A stretch of DNA of 64,000 nucleotides. It comes from Ptychodera flava (Eukaryota; Hemichordata; Enteropneusta; Ptychoderidae). Positions within the stretch are counted from its first letter, which is position 1; the number at the start of each line of letters is the position of its first letter. Positions 11,953 through 22,900 of the stretch are shown piece by piece. The notes beneath the pieces were generated by a model, which was not told the DNA's origin, did no database searches, and saw only the letters and a program-made list of their open reading frames with translations. The position numbers were made by a program, and so were the translations under genes. Where the stretch lies: positions 21,638,283-21,702,282 of the forward strand of contig NC_091943.1 in assembly GCF_041260155.1 (NCBI RefSeq). Direction: 5' to 3'.

Positions 11953-13135
11953 TACACATATATTATATTACATATATATATTATATATGTCATTTACATT
12001 TTAACAGTCATTCTGTGTTTTAAAGAAATTGTTGACATGTCAGTTGTAAGATAGGAATTTCAAAGTGTCAATCTTAAAGTTTGAATAAGGTACATTTTGA
12101 ATGAGCTGTGAATGTATTTCACACTTTCTGTGCTTAAACAGATGTCCTGAACTGTTGTACAGAAATGGATGTCAATTATTAATATCAAAGAGGAAAAAGC
12201 GGTAAATCAAAAATTTTGATGGGTGTTTAGATTTGCCAGCCATCCAATTAAATCTCCTGAGGAGCCATAGAGAGGCATTTTAGCCAAATCTGATAAGTGC
12301 AGTGTCTGAGATGACCTTTTCTTGATTGAAACCATAAAAGCACAGCTAATAATGACAAAAACTGCCGTTTTTAACTGTTATTTTGGTCATAAAAAGCATC
12401 ATTCTACAGAAAACCTGAGACAAAAAGGAAAACGGTTGCATCAATGAGAACGAAAGATATCTTGTCATTTCTCTATCTCTAAAATAAGTCACTGTATCAA
12501 ATATATATTGTGAAATATTTGTGCATGTTGCTTTCTCATACTGAATTCTCATAGAGAGAACAGAAAAGTATCAGGAATTTGTCTTGCTTATCATATGAAA
12601 TGCAGATTTCATAACGGTACACTTTCACTTAGCAAACATCAAGATATCTGTGGCATATATCTCTGATTTATTAAAGTATGGCGCCTGAAGGGCGCAGAGA
12701 AAATATGAAACATCCTGATATCTCTGATATATATGTCTTGTATATTAAAGTCATGCACAGGAAGGGCGTGCTGAAAAATGTCTGATATATTAAAGTAATG
12801 CGCTCAAAGAGCATGCTGAAAAACATTGAACATACAGATATCTCTGATATATGTATGCCTGATATGTCAAAGTTGGGCGTGCTGAAAAATATGTCTGATT
12901 ATTAAAGTAACGCGCCCAAAGGGCGCGCCGAAAACCGCAACTGAATGATGAAATTTGAGGCTGACACGATGCATTTTAGGCAATGATGAGACTGTGTCGA
13001 AATTCAAAACACACTGACCCCCTATTGGGCATTTCAAAAACGTGGTGACCCCCCCTATCACCAAAGTCAAAAACAGGGTGACCCCCCCCCCCATGAATCC
13101 ACCGCCCCGCCAGGCCGAAGAAACTGACCAGTCCC
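11552..13135. mobile_element. Inner Harbinger-like element with TAA target duplication
   Basis: The left end GGGACTGGTCAGTTTCTTCG and the right end are inverted repeats of about 24 bp, flanked by TAA at 11549-11551 and 13136-13138. A GGGA terminus with a TWA-type duplication fits PIF/Harbinger. Subterminal G/C runs with GTGACCCCCC phrases repeat at both ends. The interior holds a (TA)n tract (11871-11990) and several degenerate units around GATATATTAAAGTAATGCGC with a GCGCCC/GGGCGC palindrome (12650-12930). There is no coding potential, so it is non-autonomous. Confidence 0.7.
11871..11990. repeat. (TA)n microsatellite
   Basis: About 120 bp of nearly pure TA, interrupted by TTATA and ACATA steps. 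It lies inside the inner Harbinger-like element. Confidence 0.9.
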
Positions 13136-13573
13136 TAACTTTAATATATCACAGATATATCTGGATGTTAGCAAATTTGAAATGAAGTCTGTTTTGAAAG
13201 CATAATAATCAATATGAAATCTGCAGTTCATATACAAAGCATGACAAAAATCTGACCCTTTACTGTTTTCTCTATGAGAACTCAGTATGAGAAAGCAACA
13301 TGCAATAATATTTCACAATACATTGATACTGTGACATATTTTAGGAGAAAAATAAAAAAACAGTTTTCTATTCTCGTTGATGAAACTATTTTTCTTCTTG
13401 TCACAGGTCTTTCTTTAAAAGGTGTTTTATTTCATGACTAAAATAATAGTTAAATAGGCCAGTTTTGTCATTATGAGCTGTGCGTTCATTTTTCAATGTT
13501 AAAAGAAAAGGTCCTCTCAGACACTGTGCACATCAGCTTTGACTACAACTTATAACCAGATATGAACTGAAAA

Positions 13574-15049
13574 TGCTCACGTGTTTCATTATATATTGAA
13601 GTTATGTGTAAATTTGAACCTTTGCCACATGTTTGTGACTTCATTGAAATTATTATGATCAACATAATGAACAATAATCACCGCCGATTAATTCTAAAAG
13701 GTCATGAAGTATACAAATATGTAATTACCTGAAATAAAAATATTAAAGTTATATGACTGCTCTTATTGTATCACCACTTTACATAGCAAGTGTAATTACC
13801 GTTGGCCAAGTCCTTCAAGCCATATATGCCGAGCTGTGAAAGCTCATTAGATATGCAAATTAAATTAGCTGACATGAAAATGTGAAATGACTTTCGATAT
13901 TGTTTTAACCTAGTACCTGGTATAATCATCAATGTACATAGCATGTTTTGCCAACTTTGATCAAGTAAATCCCGGTATATATCCCTAATAAGCAAAGTTC
14001 ATTAAATATGTAAATTAGGAAGTGGCCTAAGTAAAAATGCTTAATGATTGTCAATAATGTTGTATCATGGTATCTGCAATATGTGTAGCAAATTTTGTCA
14101 ACTTTGGTCAAGTCAATTCAGATATATATCTCTAATTAGGAAAGATCATTAAATATGCAAATTAGGAATTGGCTGAAGAGAAAATGCTTAATGACTTTCA
14201 ATAATATTGTATTATAGTGTCTTTAATATACATAGTAAGTTTCATCAATTTTGATCAAGTCAATTCAGATAAATATCCCTAATTATGAAAATTCATTTAA
14301 TATTCAAATTAGGTTTTGACTGAAGTAAAAATGTCTTTTGACTTTCAATAATGTTATATCACAGTATCTTTGATGTATATAGCAAGGTTCAACAACTACA
14401 ATCAAGTTAATTTTGATATATATCCCTAATTGGGAAAGTTCATTAAATATGCAAATTCGGAATTGGCTCAAGTAAAAATGCTTAATGACTTTCAAAAATG
14501 TTGTATCATAGTGGCTTCAATACATGTAGCAAGTTTCATCAACTTTGGTCCAGTCATTTCAAATATATATCCCTAATTAACAAAGTTCATGAAATATGCA
14601 AATTAGGAATTGGCTGAAGTTAAAACGCTTAACGACTTTCAATAATGTTAAATCATAGTATCTTTAATATACATACCAAGTTTGGTTAATTTTGATCGAG
14701 TCAAATCAGACATATCCCTTGTTAGGAAAGTTCATTAAATATGCAAATTAGCATTTATCTTTCATGTCACCCCTTAATGGTTCCCACTGCTGATATATCT
14801 TGGTGTGATCAACATTTGTAGCAAATCTCATCAAATTGTGTGTAGTCGTTTTTAATGTATATCCTTTTTTTCTAAAATCATTAATTATGCAAATGAGCAA
14901 AACATATGCAAGCCACACCCACCAAAAACTAATCAGTTCTTGCCATTTGCTAACTGAATATATGTACCAGATTTGATTCTGATCTGATAAGCCGTTTTTG
15001 AGATATCGGACCAACAGACAGACAGACAGACACACAGACGGACAGACAG

Positions 15050-15080
<31 letters not shown>

Positions 15081-15119
15081 TCGCTGCGACATATGCTCAC
15101 GTGTATAAACACGTGAGCA
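13574..15119 (+). mobile_element. Helentron-like (pearl/HINE-type) element with 147-bp tandem core
   Basis: The 5' end is TGCTCACGTG. The core (about 13790-14900) has about eight units of 145-155 bp, mostly 147. Each unit carries TTCATTAAATATGCAAATTA and a phrase like AGCAAGTTTCATCAACTTTG. A (GACA)n microsatellite follows at 15014-15080. The 3' end is a perfect hairpin (TGCTCACGTGT, loop ATAA, ACACGTGAGCA; 15094-15119) whose arm repeats the 5' terminus. This order (terminus, core repeats, microsatellite, end hairpin) is that described for bivalve pearl and other Helentron-associated elements. No Rep/helicase is present, so it is non-autonomous. It sits inside the outer Harbinger-like element. 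Confidence 0.75.
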
Positions 15120-15208
15120 AAAAATAGATCTCTCGGGCTTCTCAGGAGACTGTAATTGGAACCAGACAACTTTCTCTGCATTATCCATTGTCTTGGTATG
15201 GTGTAATT

Positions 15209-15349
15209 TAGCTGTGGATCCATAGCTGTGGTGTTTTTAGACGGGATTCCTGCCTTTTACGGGCTGGTTTGGACTTTTACGACTTTAACCCCGCCACCAC
15301 AAGCGCAGGAATCCCGTCTAAAAACACCACAGCTATGGACCAACAGCTA
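15209..15349. mobile_element. Foldback MITE with 9-bp target duplication (Mutator-like)
   Basis: The 141-bp element has arms of about 46 bp (outer part TAGCTGTKGRTCCATAGC, inner part TTTTTAGACGGGATTCCTG) around a loop of about 50 nt. It is flanked by exact 9-bp direct repeats GGTGTAATT at 15200-15208 and 15350-15358. Nine bases fits Mutator-like elements; Merlin is the alternative. Only a couple of mismatches separate the arms, so it is young. Confidence 0.85.
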
Positions 15350-15477
15350 GGTGTAATTGTACTTTGTTAATACTGTTGGAACGATGATAGTTTCCTTTAT
15401 CAAAACAGGGAAAACCAACATTAACATTCAAACCCTTGTAAGCTCGTACAAGGATAACTATTAAAGAACGGTTTCAG

Positions 15478-15950
15478 CATGTGAGATTGCTTACATGTCC
15501 GTCCCCAGGGTGGGGTGGGGATGGAGATGTCTTGGTCTCAGCATAAGTTTCTTCTTACTATTGTTTATTTTTAAATACTTTTGACTATGATAGTGTTGCC
15601 AATAAAGATTTTGGTGTCTTGGTCTTACGTTAGCACTGGTTTTGTAACGATTTCTTTTTCGCCTTCCCGTGTCACGTATTTGTCCTTTGGCAATCTTACG
15701 CGAAGTTTTGTCACTTTGTTGCGTCTATTATCAGATGCGTTTGATTGCCTAATGCGCAAAAGCAAGCAAGGGTAATATGTGGACGCTGTCATCAGATTAT
15801 CCCCGGATTCACTTTGACAAAGTCAACAATGAACGCACCAGGGAGGTATAACTGTTATTATAATAGTACCTTGCTGGTGCTTGTGCTAAAACCAAGACAC
15901 CTCTATCCCCACCCCACCCCAGGGGGCGGACATATAAGCAATCCCCTATG
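15478..15950. mobile_element. TIR element of 473 bp with 7-bp target duplication
   Basis: Inverted ends of about 70 bp share GATTGCTTAYATGTCCG, CAGGGTGGGGTGGGGAT and a GTCTTGGT phrase. GTTTCAG flanks both sides (15471-15477, 15951-15957). A 7-8 bp duplication with CA termini suggests a hAT- or P-like MITE. No coding sequence is present. Confidence 0.75.
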
Positions 15951-16918
15951 GTTTCAGAGAACTGAAATAATGCCTTGTCACTGAAAATGAACTTTTGTAC
16001 CTAAATTATCATGAAAACACAAGACAATACAACTCCTTTGTTATTTTTGGTTCTGTAGTATCAACTACAATGTCATGTACTTTCCGAACCTTTTCCCTCC
16101 CATTTTCTTCTGCAGAAGGTCCACCATGATGGTTAAAGGGTTAAAAGTACATCTCACTGCCCACTGTTAAGCTTGTTGAAATAGCCTGCAAAGGGGAAAT
16201 TTTCAGCCTAAACCAAAATTTACATATTGGCAATTTATTTACCTTGAATGATACTGATTATTGGACCTATATGTATATTTTATATTTTTTACATAGTATG
16301 TATGCTATGATGACACCTATATGTATATTTCATATTTTTTACATATGTATGCTATGATGACAAACTGGAGTCTGGCCATTTCTGTTGTTAATATACAGAA
16401 TACAAATAATGAAAAATTGTCAAAAGATACAGCTAACTGTCCCATAAATATGTTAATCTTCACCCAAAGAGGGAAAACAGACTTTCAGAGAGCCAAACAT
16501 GGGGTCATAAACGCCTAACATGATGACTGGCAACAGTCTAACTAGACATTGAAGTTATTGATTTACTACTGTTCTCTCTTCGATATTAGTGATTGACATC
16601 AATTTATGTAGAACAGTTCTGGACATCTGGTTTTTTGCAGAAAGTGTGAAATAGGATTCACAGCGCATTCAAAATACTGTAGGCCTAATCACACTTTAAA
16701 ATTGAAAATTTGATTTAAACAAAACATTGACATTAACACCACCAGCCAATGTATTTTTCAGTCGTTCTCCCCGCTTTGTAAAGAATTCACTTCTTTAATT
16801 CCACTCTGTTTCTCCCTTCGCACAGAAAACACATCTCAGACATCTCTACGTCGCGCGTCCCAAACTTGGAAACAGTCAATCAATTTTCAACAAGCTAAGG
16901 GGTACTTACTCCAGGAAA

Positions 16919-19900
16919 ATGGCGGACGGCAGTAACTTGGACACGATAAACGCTGCTCTCTCGGCTACACAAAAGCTGCGAGCAAGCGTTACTAGAGTGT
17001 TCACTCATCTTAAAGATGGAGTTAAAAGCACCAAGGGAGAAGTGACAAAGGAAGGTGTATTCGTTTCCGAGCTGAAAAAAGGCTTATCGGGCGTTAATGA
17101 TGATTTCAGGTGCGTGCATGTATTGTGTGGATAGAGGGGACTGTATTGTATAAACAGTGTGGTGGTACTGTACTTCCTGCAGAAGTAGCTACTGAGTACA
17201 GTCACATGTGGTTCGAGACATTGCTATACAAGCGACTTTTGGTGTAGCCCATGATTTTTCCGACAACTTTGTGTGGTTAGGCTACGGAACTGTAGTAGCA
17301 TGAAGAGACCTCGCTTCTACCTCTATTATGGCAGTCGTGTAAACCGTGAAGGTTGAAACATGGAGGTTTACTCCATGGTTGAAACGAGATCTCGCTTCTA
17401 CATCTAAAAGTAAACTTCTGCACCGTACACCGAGAGCGTACAGCAGCAGTAGGTTCATGATGTGACTCACAGGGTTTTAGCATGGAGCATTAGAAGTAGT
17501 AGCTCCAATAACCATGCTAAAACGTGAGCCAAATGAAATTTGGTATAGCAAGCATAGGGAAAGAAAGATCATGTGTAGACTGACTTACAAGACTGTATGG
17601 CAGCCTTTGTTATGTAGCCGAATCTCACGTGTCTTCTCACATCTGAAGTCAGTATTCATGAGTTTCACCTCAACTCTTAGAAGACCTAGCACTAGTAGCA
17701 GCACTGTTGTCTATAGCTCTGCATTGCAGGACTGTTGTGTCACTGGCTACGCCTCTCACCACTTACTGCAGCCCTACTGACTGTTGTAGGCTAAACCACT
17801 GACTCCGCATCAATTTTGTGGAGATTCTCCCACTGAAATCAGCTGACTTTGAATCCAAAACTTGTTTCCATCTTCATTTCTTAGTACACCTACCTCGTCA
17901 GACTCTAGGCATATGATGTGCTCAGCTGCACCTTTGCAAAACCACTTTTTGATTTCTATGCGAGGAAACGGTAACCATTTGTATCAGTGCACAGTCGCCT
18001 GTTTTTCTCAAATCTGCTCTGCCTACGTGCCCCATAGACTTGTGTACATATGCCTGAGAAGAAGAAAGTCAGGAAACCAACTGGGTATAAGGACTGTGCC
18101 ATACCATCTTCAGCGTTCAATTTTACTGTGAAAATTAGCAAGTTCATCTATCATGTAACCGTCGATCGTTCCCTATCATTCTCAAAATTCATACCTGATA
18201 CTTAATCTTCTTCAAAATTGCTTGTTTCGTGTGATTTTCGGGCAAGTTTTAGAAACACCTCACCAAAACATGTGTGAGAAACATTCCAGTCACATCACAC
18301 TGAACATTGGGCACCTCTACTTTACTATCATTGGCGCAGCCTACCCATTCAGGGTGACCTGAATGTTGCTAATGCTTATGTTTTGGCGAGGTGTCTCTCG
18401 AACTCGGCTGGAAATCACATGAAAATTCATATCTGATACTTCATCTGCATAAAAAATACTCATTTCGTGTGATTTTCGGCTGAATTTGAGAGACTTACCG
18501 CCAAAACATAAGCATGAGCAGCATTCCAGTCACCCCGCATGGATAGGTGCCAGTGGCAGCAACATCAATGAAGAAGAGGTGCCCAAGAGGTGACCGGAAT
18601 GTTGCTCACGCTTATGTTTTGGCAATGTGTCCATAGAATTCTGCTGAAAATCACATGAAACAAGCATTTTTGAAACAGATTAAGTATCAGGTATGAATTT
18701 TGGAGAATTCTTGTTCAACTACAGCCTCTAGTACATGTAAGATAAACCATAATGTTTACATTTGGATGACAGTCCAGACCAGAATTCACTTGTCAAAAAT
18801 AAATACATGTATGCAGTTATATGTACAGGCTGAGCTTACAAGCAGATCACAACTTGCATTGGGTGGTAGAACAAAATACTGTAGTTGAGGTACAAAAAAA
18901 GCAAAGTGAAAAAATGGCCCTTTAAAGGTAACAGTAAAATATCTCAGCCACTGGAGTGACAGACTGGTCTAATTTCTGTTGTAATTAATTTCGTTGTCTT
19001 CCATCTCTTTCCGTACAGTGAACTGGAAAAGTTGACCTCATCATTACAAAAGTTCACAGATACCATCCCCATGGGCAACAGTGGTCTCCTCAGTCTTGAC
19101 CCAGTGCAGGACAAAACACCACTGTACACACAGCTCCTACAGTCTTATAAATGGTCATCAAAGGTATTTTTCTCAGTTCTTACATCAAGATGGAAATACT
19201 ACCTATGGTTGGCTACAAATGTGGCTTATTAAACTACAAAAAAATGATCAATAGAGGGCGTTTTGGTAGAGCATCAAAGTAAAAAAGTGTCTTAATACAC
19301 TGGAATGACTCAGTCAGTGGCAGAAGTTCACAAGCTATGTAAGGTTTATGAATCGTGAAATTTACATAAAAATATATTAATGCTTTTAATTTTGGAAACT
19401 CAGATTGCTATGATTATTTGTGGCAGGTTCAAACACACAGCAGCCTGGCTAGTTCCATGCTGACACAGAATTCCTTGAAACGGACAACAGTGGCCACTGG
19501 ATTATCAGCCAAGAGGAAGAAACTAACTCCAACAAGCCATGCAGTACCTTCTCAGTAAGTGTCCTACTTCAATTCCAACAGTGATATTTGGTATGAATGG
19601 ACATTCTCTACAATGATTTTTAGCTCCTATGGTCTACATATATGTCTATAGAAGCTAGTAGTATGGGTATTTATATAGCGTCCATCGTCAGTCTTTATGT
19701 AGTTATGGATGTATTTATGTATGTACGTACGTATGTATGTACATACGTCTGTACATGTGTATCTATGTACTGTATATATGTATGTACATGTATGTAAATT
19801 TATGTAAATGTATCTATGTATGTATGTTTTAACTTATTTAGTCATGCATTATTTTTCCTATCAACCACTATTTTTAACTGAATTCTAAAGTTCTCCTTTT

Positions 19901-22900
19901 GTAGTCTTTGTGTTCTGTAAAAAGATACTTACGCCTCTACCTGGGCTTTCAGGAAGGTACCATTTTGAGAAGAGGGTTATTGCTTATCATCCATGTACAA
20001 TTTTTGATACCCTGTTGACTGGATCAAATTCAATCAGTACATTTGAAGACTTTAAAGTGGAAGCATCTTCACTCAGACTGAGCGTGTAGGTCCTGAAAGT
20101 GATGCAATACACAGCATTTTTGTCTCAGATGTAGTGAATGGATAGTTTTACTCAGTCCTCTGCAAGTTCTGTCAGTGTAAAAGCTATTTATCTCATGACT
20201 ATCGGTATTTACACTCAAGATTGAGACATGCTGCAAGTGCTAATCATGCATATAGTATCTGTGTCAGTTTTCCTATCTTTCCTCAGTGACCTAATGGTAA
20301 CTGTTCACAGACTTTGGATTTCTTATTCATCATTTAACTTTAAGACTGAAAGATTCAAAGTTCATGAAGAGTCAAATGACCAAATCATTTAGCCTTATCA
20401 GGTTAGATACTCCTTTGTAATGTATATATCTAAGTCATGTGGGTTAATTTTGTCTTTGTCAAATTTTTACATATCAGCAGGGTGAATATGGTACTTATAT
20501 GCCATATCTATATGTGTGAGCAGAAGTGAACAATTTGATTCAGTGTTTTGTGACAGCCAGATCGGCATACGCATGTCCAATGGTTATGCAGTCTACTTTG
20601 CCAGACCTGCATACTGTATGTTTCTTTCCATACATGAGTACTGCTTTTCACTGGTCTGTTGGCATATTCACAGTTTCAAACAAAAACTTTGGTGGATTTT
20701 GAACTTTAAACCCCCGAGTTTGCTTACCCCAGGGGTCTGTACTTTGCATCAATTTATGTACAGTATGTTACAGTGATGTTTGTCTTTTCTCCCCTGGCTT
20801 TTCAGTCTAGTCGATGCTATCGTTGCAAATCTGGACAGACTGTTCAATGACATGTCCATCACAGTCAACAGACCCAAGGGTGCTGGAGCCGTATTACAGG
20901 TAAACAATCTCATCTCTGTACGCTAGAAGTAGATTTTAAAGCTGCCTGGTCCATTTCTTTCAATTTTATAAAAACTCACAGAGTAATGAATAAGACATCA
21001 ATTGTAGCCTGGTCCTCCTCCTTTGTTGAGGGACTGTGAATGTAGTTTGGAAAACTACTTTCATTTGGCAGTGTAGTGTATGATATTATCCCAGATATTA
21101 TCACCATGTTTATTCATTCTGAATCCCATGTAGTAGTAAGCAACCAAGACTATACTGAATTATTTGTACCCAGATCAGCTTTATGGCAGCATGCCACATG
21201 CTTGCAGTATCTGCAGTTGACTCAAATGAAAAACAATATCGCTATCAAGTTAATTAACAAAGTGGCTCACTAATTACCGAGTGAATTTATGAATACGTGT
21301 ACATGTATGGCTCGCTGTAGACAGTAGCTGTGTATTTTGCTGATTAGGTGTCCAATGTTCAGGTATCATGGCTGTAAAACAGTATGTGCCAGATCCTGAT
21401 ATGATGCCTTCTCCTTATGCCGGTTAGTTTTGCTACAAATGTTGAAAAATGGAAAAACAATGCAGGAGGAGTTTGTCAATGTTTTCACTCAAACTCAAGA
21501 TTTGGTTGTGGAGATTTCATCTGCCACAAAAATTACCGTTTAGCATTGCTGCAAACACCTCATGTACTTTTTACCACTATTCCAGTCACAGAATGTTGTT
21601 GTACAGGGTTCCCAACACTCTGTCTGTTCTTGAACCTGTTTGATAGGTAACCGTTGGCAGGACACTGAGTGCCATTGTGGTATTACGTGGACTTCTGATA
21701 GAGAGGGTGGTTGTCAGGGGATACCACGAAAACTCACACAAAGATGACGGACAGGTGTGTTTTTTTCCAAGTGTACATGTAGACTGACGATTCCATAGTA
21801 TTAGTCATCTTAATCAAGGCTGCATTACATGCAAGTATCAGAGAGTTATCTAATTGAAATGGTTCACAATTTATTAATAATATCTCGAACTTCAGCACTA
21901 GTGCCTCAAAACACAGCGTTTTAATATTTTGCTCAAACTTTCCCCGGAGAAACTCTGAACCATTTTCCATTTCATGATCATGGATGAAAACCAGGGGTCA
22001 CATTTGGTGATTGAGATTGTAGAAACAAATTATCTAAAATTTACCAATATTTGAAATTCATAAAGGCAACTGTAACCTGTGTTAATCTGTGCATAAAAAC
22101 TAAATGTTTGATAGTCATAAAAATAAATCAGTGAAACTTCATAAATCCCACAGGCTTCAAAATAAAGCCACACAAGCAACTGATCAGCCAAGCATTGTCA
22201 AAAAATTGAGAGTTCAAGAACTGTCACCAAAGTTCGTTCTGCTTTGAAGTAAGAGAGATTTATGAATAAATTAAAATTGTGTACCATTTATTATGATGGT
22301 GATGATGTCCGTACAGATGCTTACTTTCCATTGATATTATTGTGTCATGTGCCTGCCTTGTACTTCTTAATGCAAACCTATGCTTGGCTTAAACACACGG
22401 CATACCTACAAGCTATTGCTTGTTGAAAAGATTTTGCATTGATCCTTGTTCTTCTTGATCTTTTGTCGTCGTGAAACTGAAAGACAAGCATTACTTGTAA
22501 CATCATGTTGGTGAAAATAAAAGAAAATCAGTGAGAAGGAAACACTTCTAATTTTCTTTGACTAAGAAGGCAAAGTTGACTGAAATGTACTTGCAAAATT
22601 ATCATTTCAATCGTTATTTTGGCAGTTAGATCTCTGGACACCTTCAAGGTATCAAGTCTTTCAAAAGGTGAGACTCACATTTCTACATGCTCATGCTTTG
22701 AATCACATTTCTAAATTTCTATCAACAGTGTTCCCCTGAGGGGATTTGAGGGATGGGCCTCCTGATATTCAGGCAATATATTCACATGTTAATAACCATA
22801 CAAAGAATATATGTTCACAACACAAGGGATATGCAAATTATCAATTGTTATATAAATTGGCTGTCCCTTTGTTTTCCCAAGCGGAGGAGGATACTGCTCA

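Larger units (their letters stand above)
11321..16730. mobile_element. Outer, interrupted Harbinger-like element, in pieces
   Basis: GGGACTGGTCAGTTTCTTC opens at 11321. The sequence up to 11548 matches the reverse complement of about 12895-13135. After the inner element (11552-13135) the match continues at 13139-13545, which is the reverse complement of 12270-12672. It resumes briefly at about 15121-15165 after the Helentron-like insertion, and again at about 16550-16720, which is the reverse complement of roughly 12030-12200. The outer and inner elements are therefore copies of one family in opposite orientation. The far end of the outer copy is lost just upstream of MED27. No transposase is visible. 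Confidence 0.6.

Noticed and set aside
13790-14900. Centromeric-type satellite
   Set aside because: The array has only about eight units bounded by element ends and a hairpin, and it is nested in another transposon.
14748-15223. Minus-strand frames rich in SVCLSVCLSV
   Set aside because: These are the (GACA)n microsatellite of the Helentron-like element in translation.
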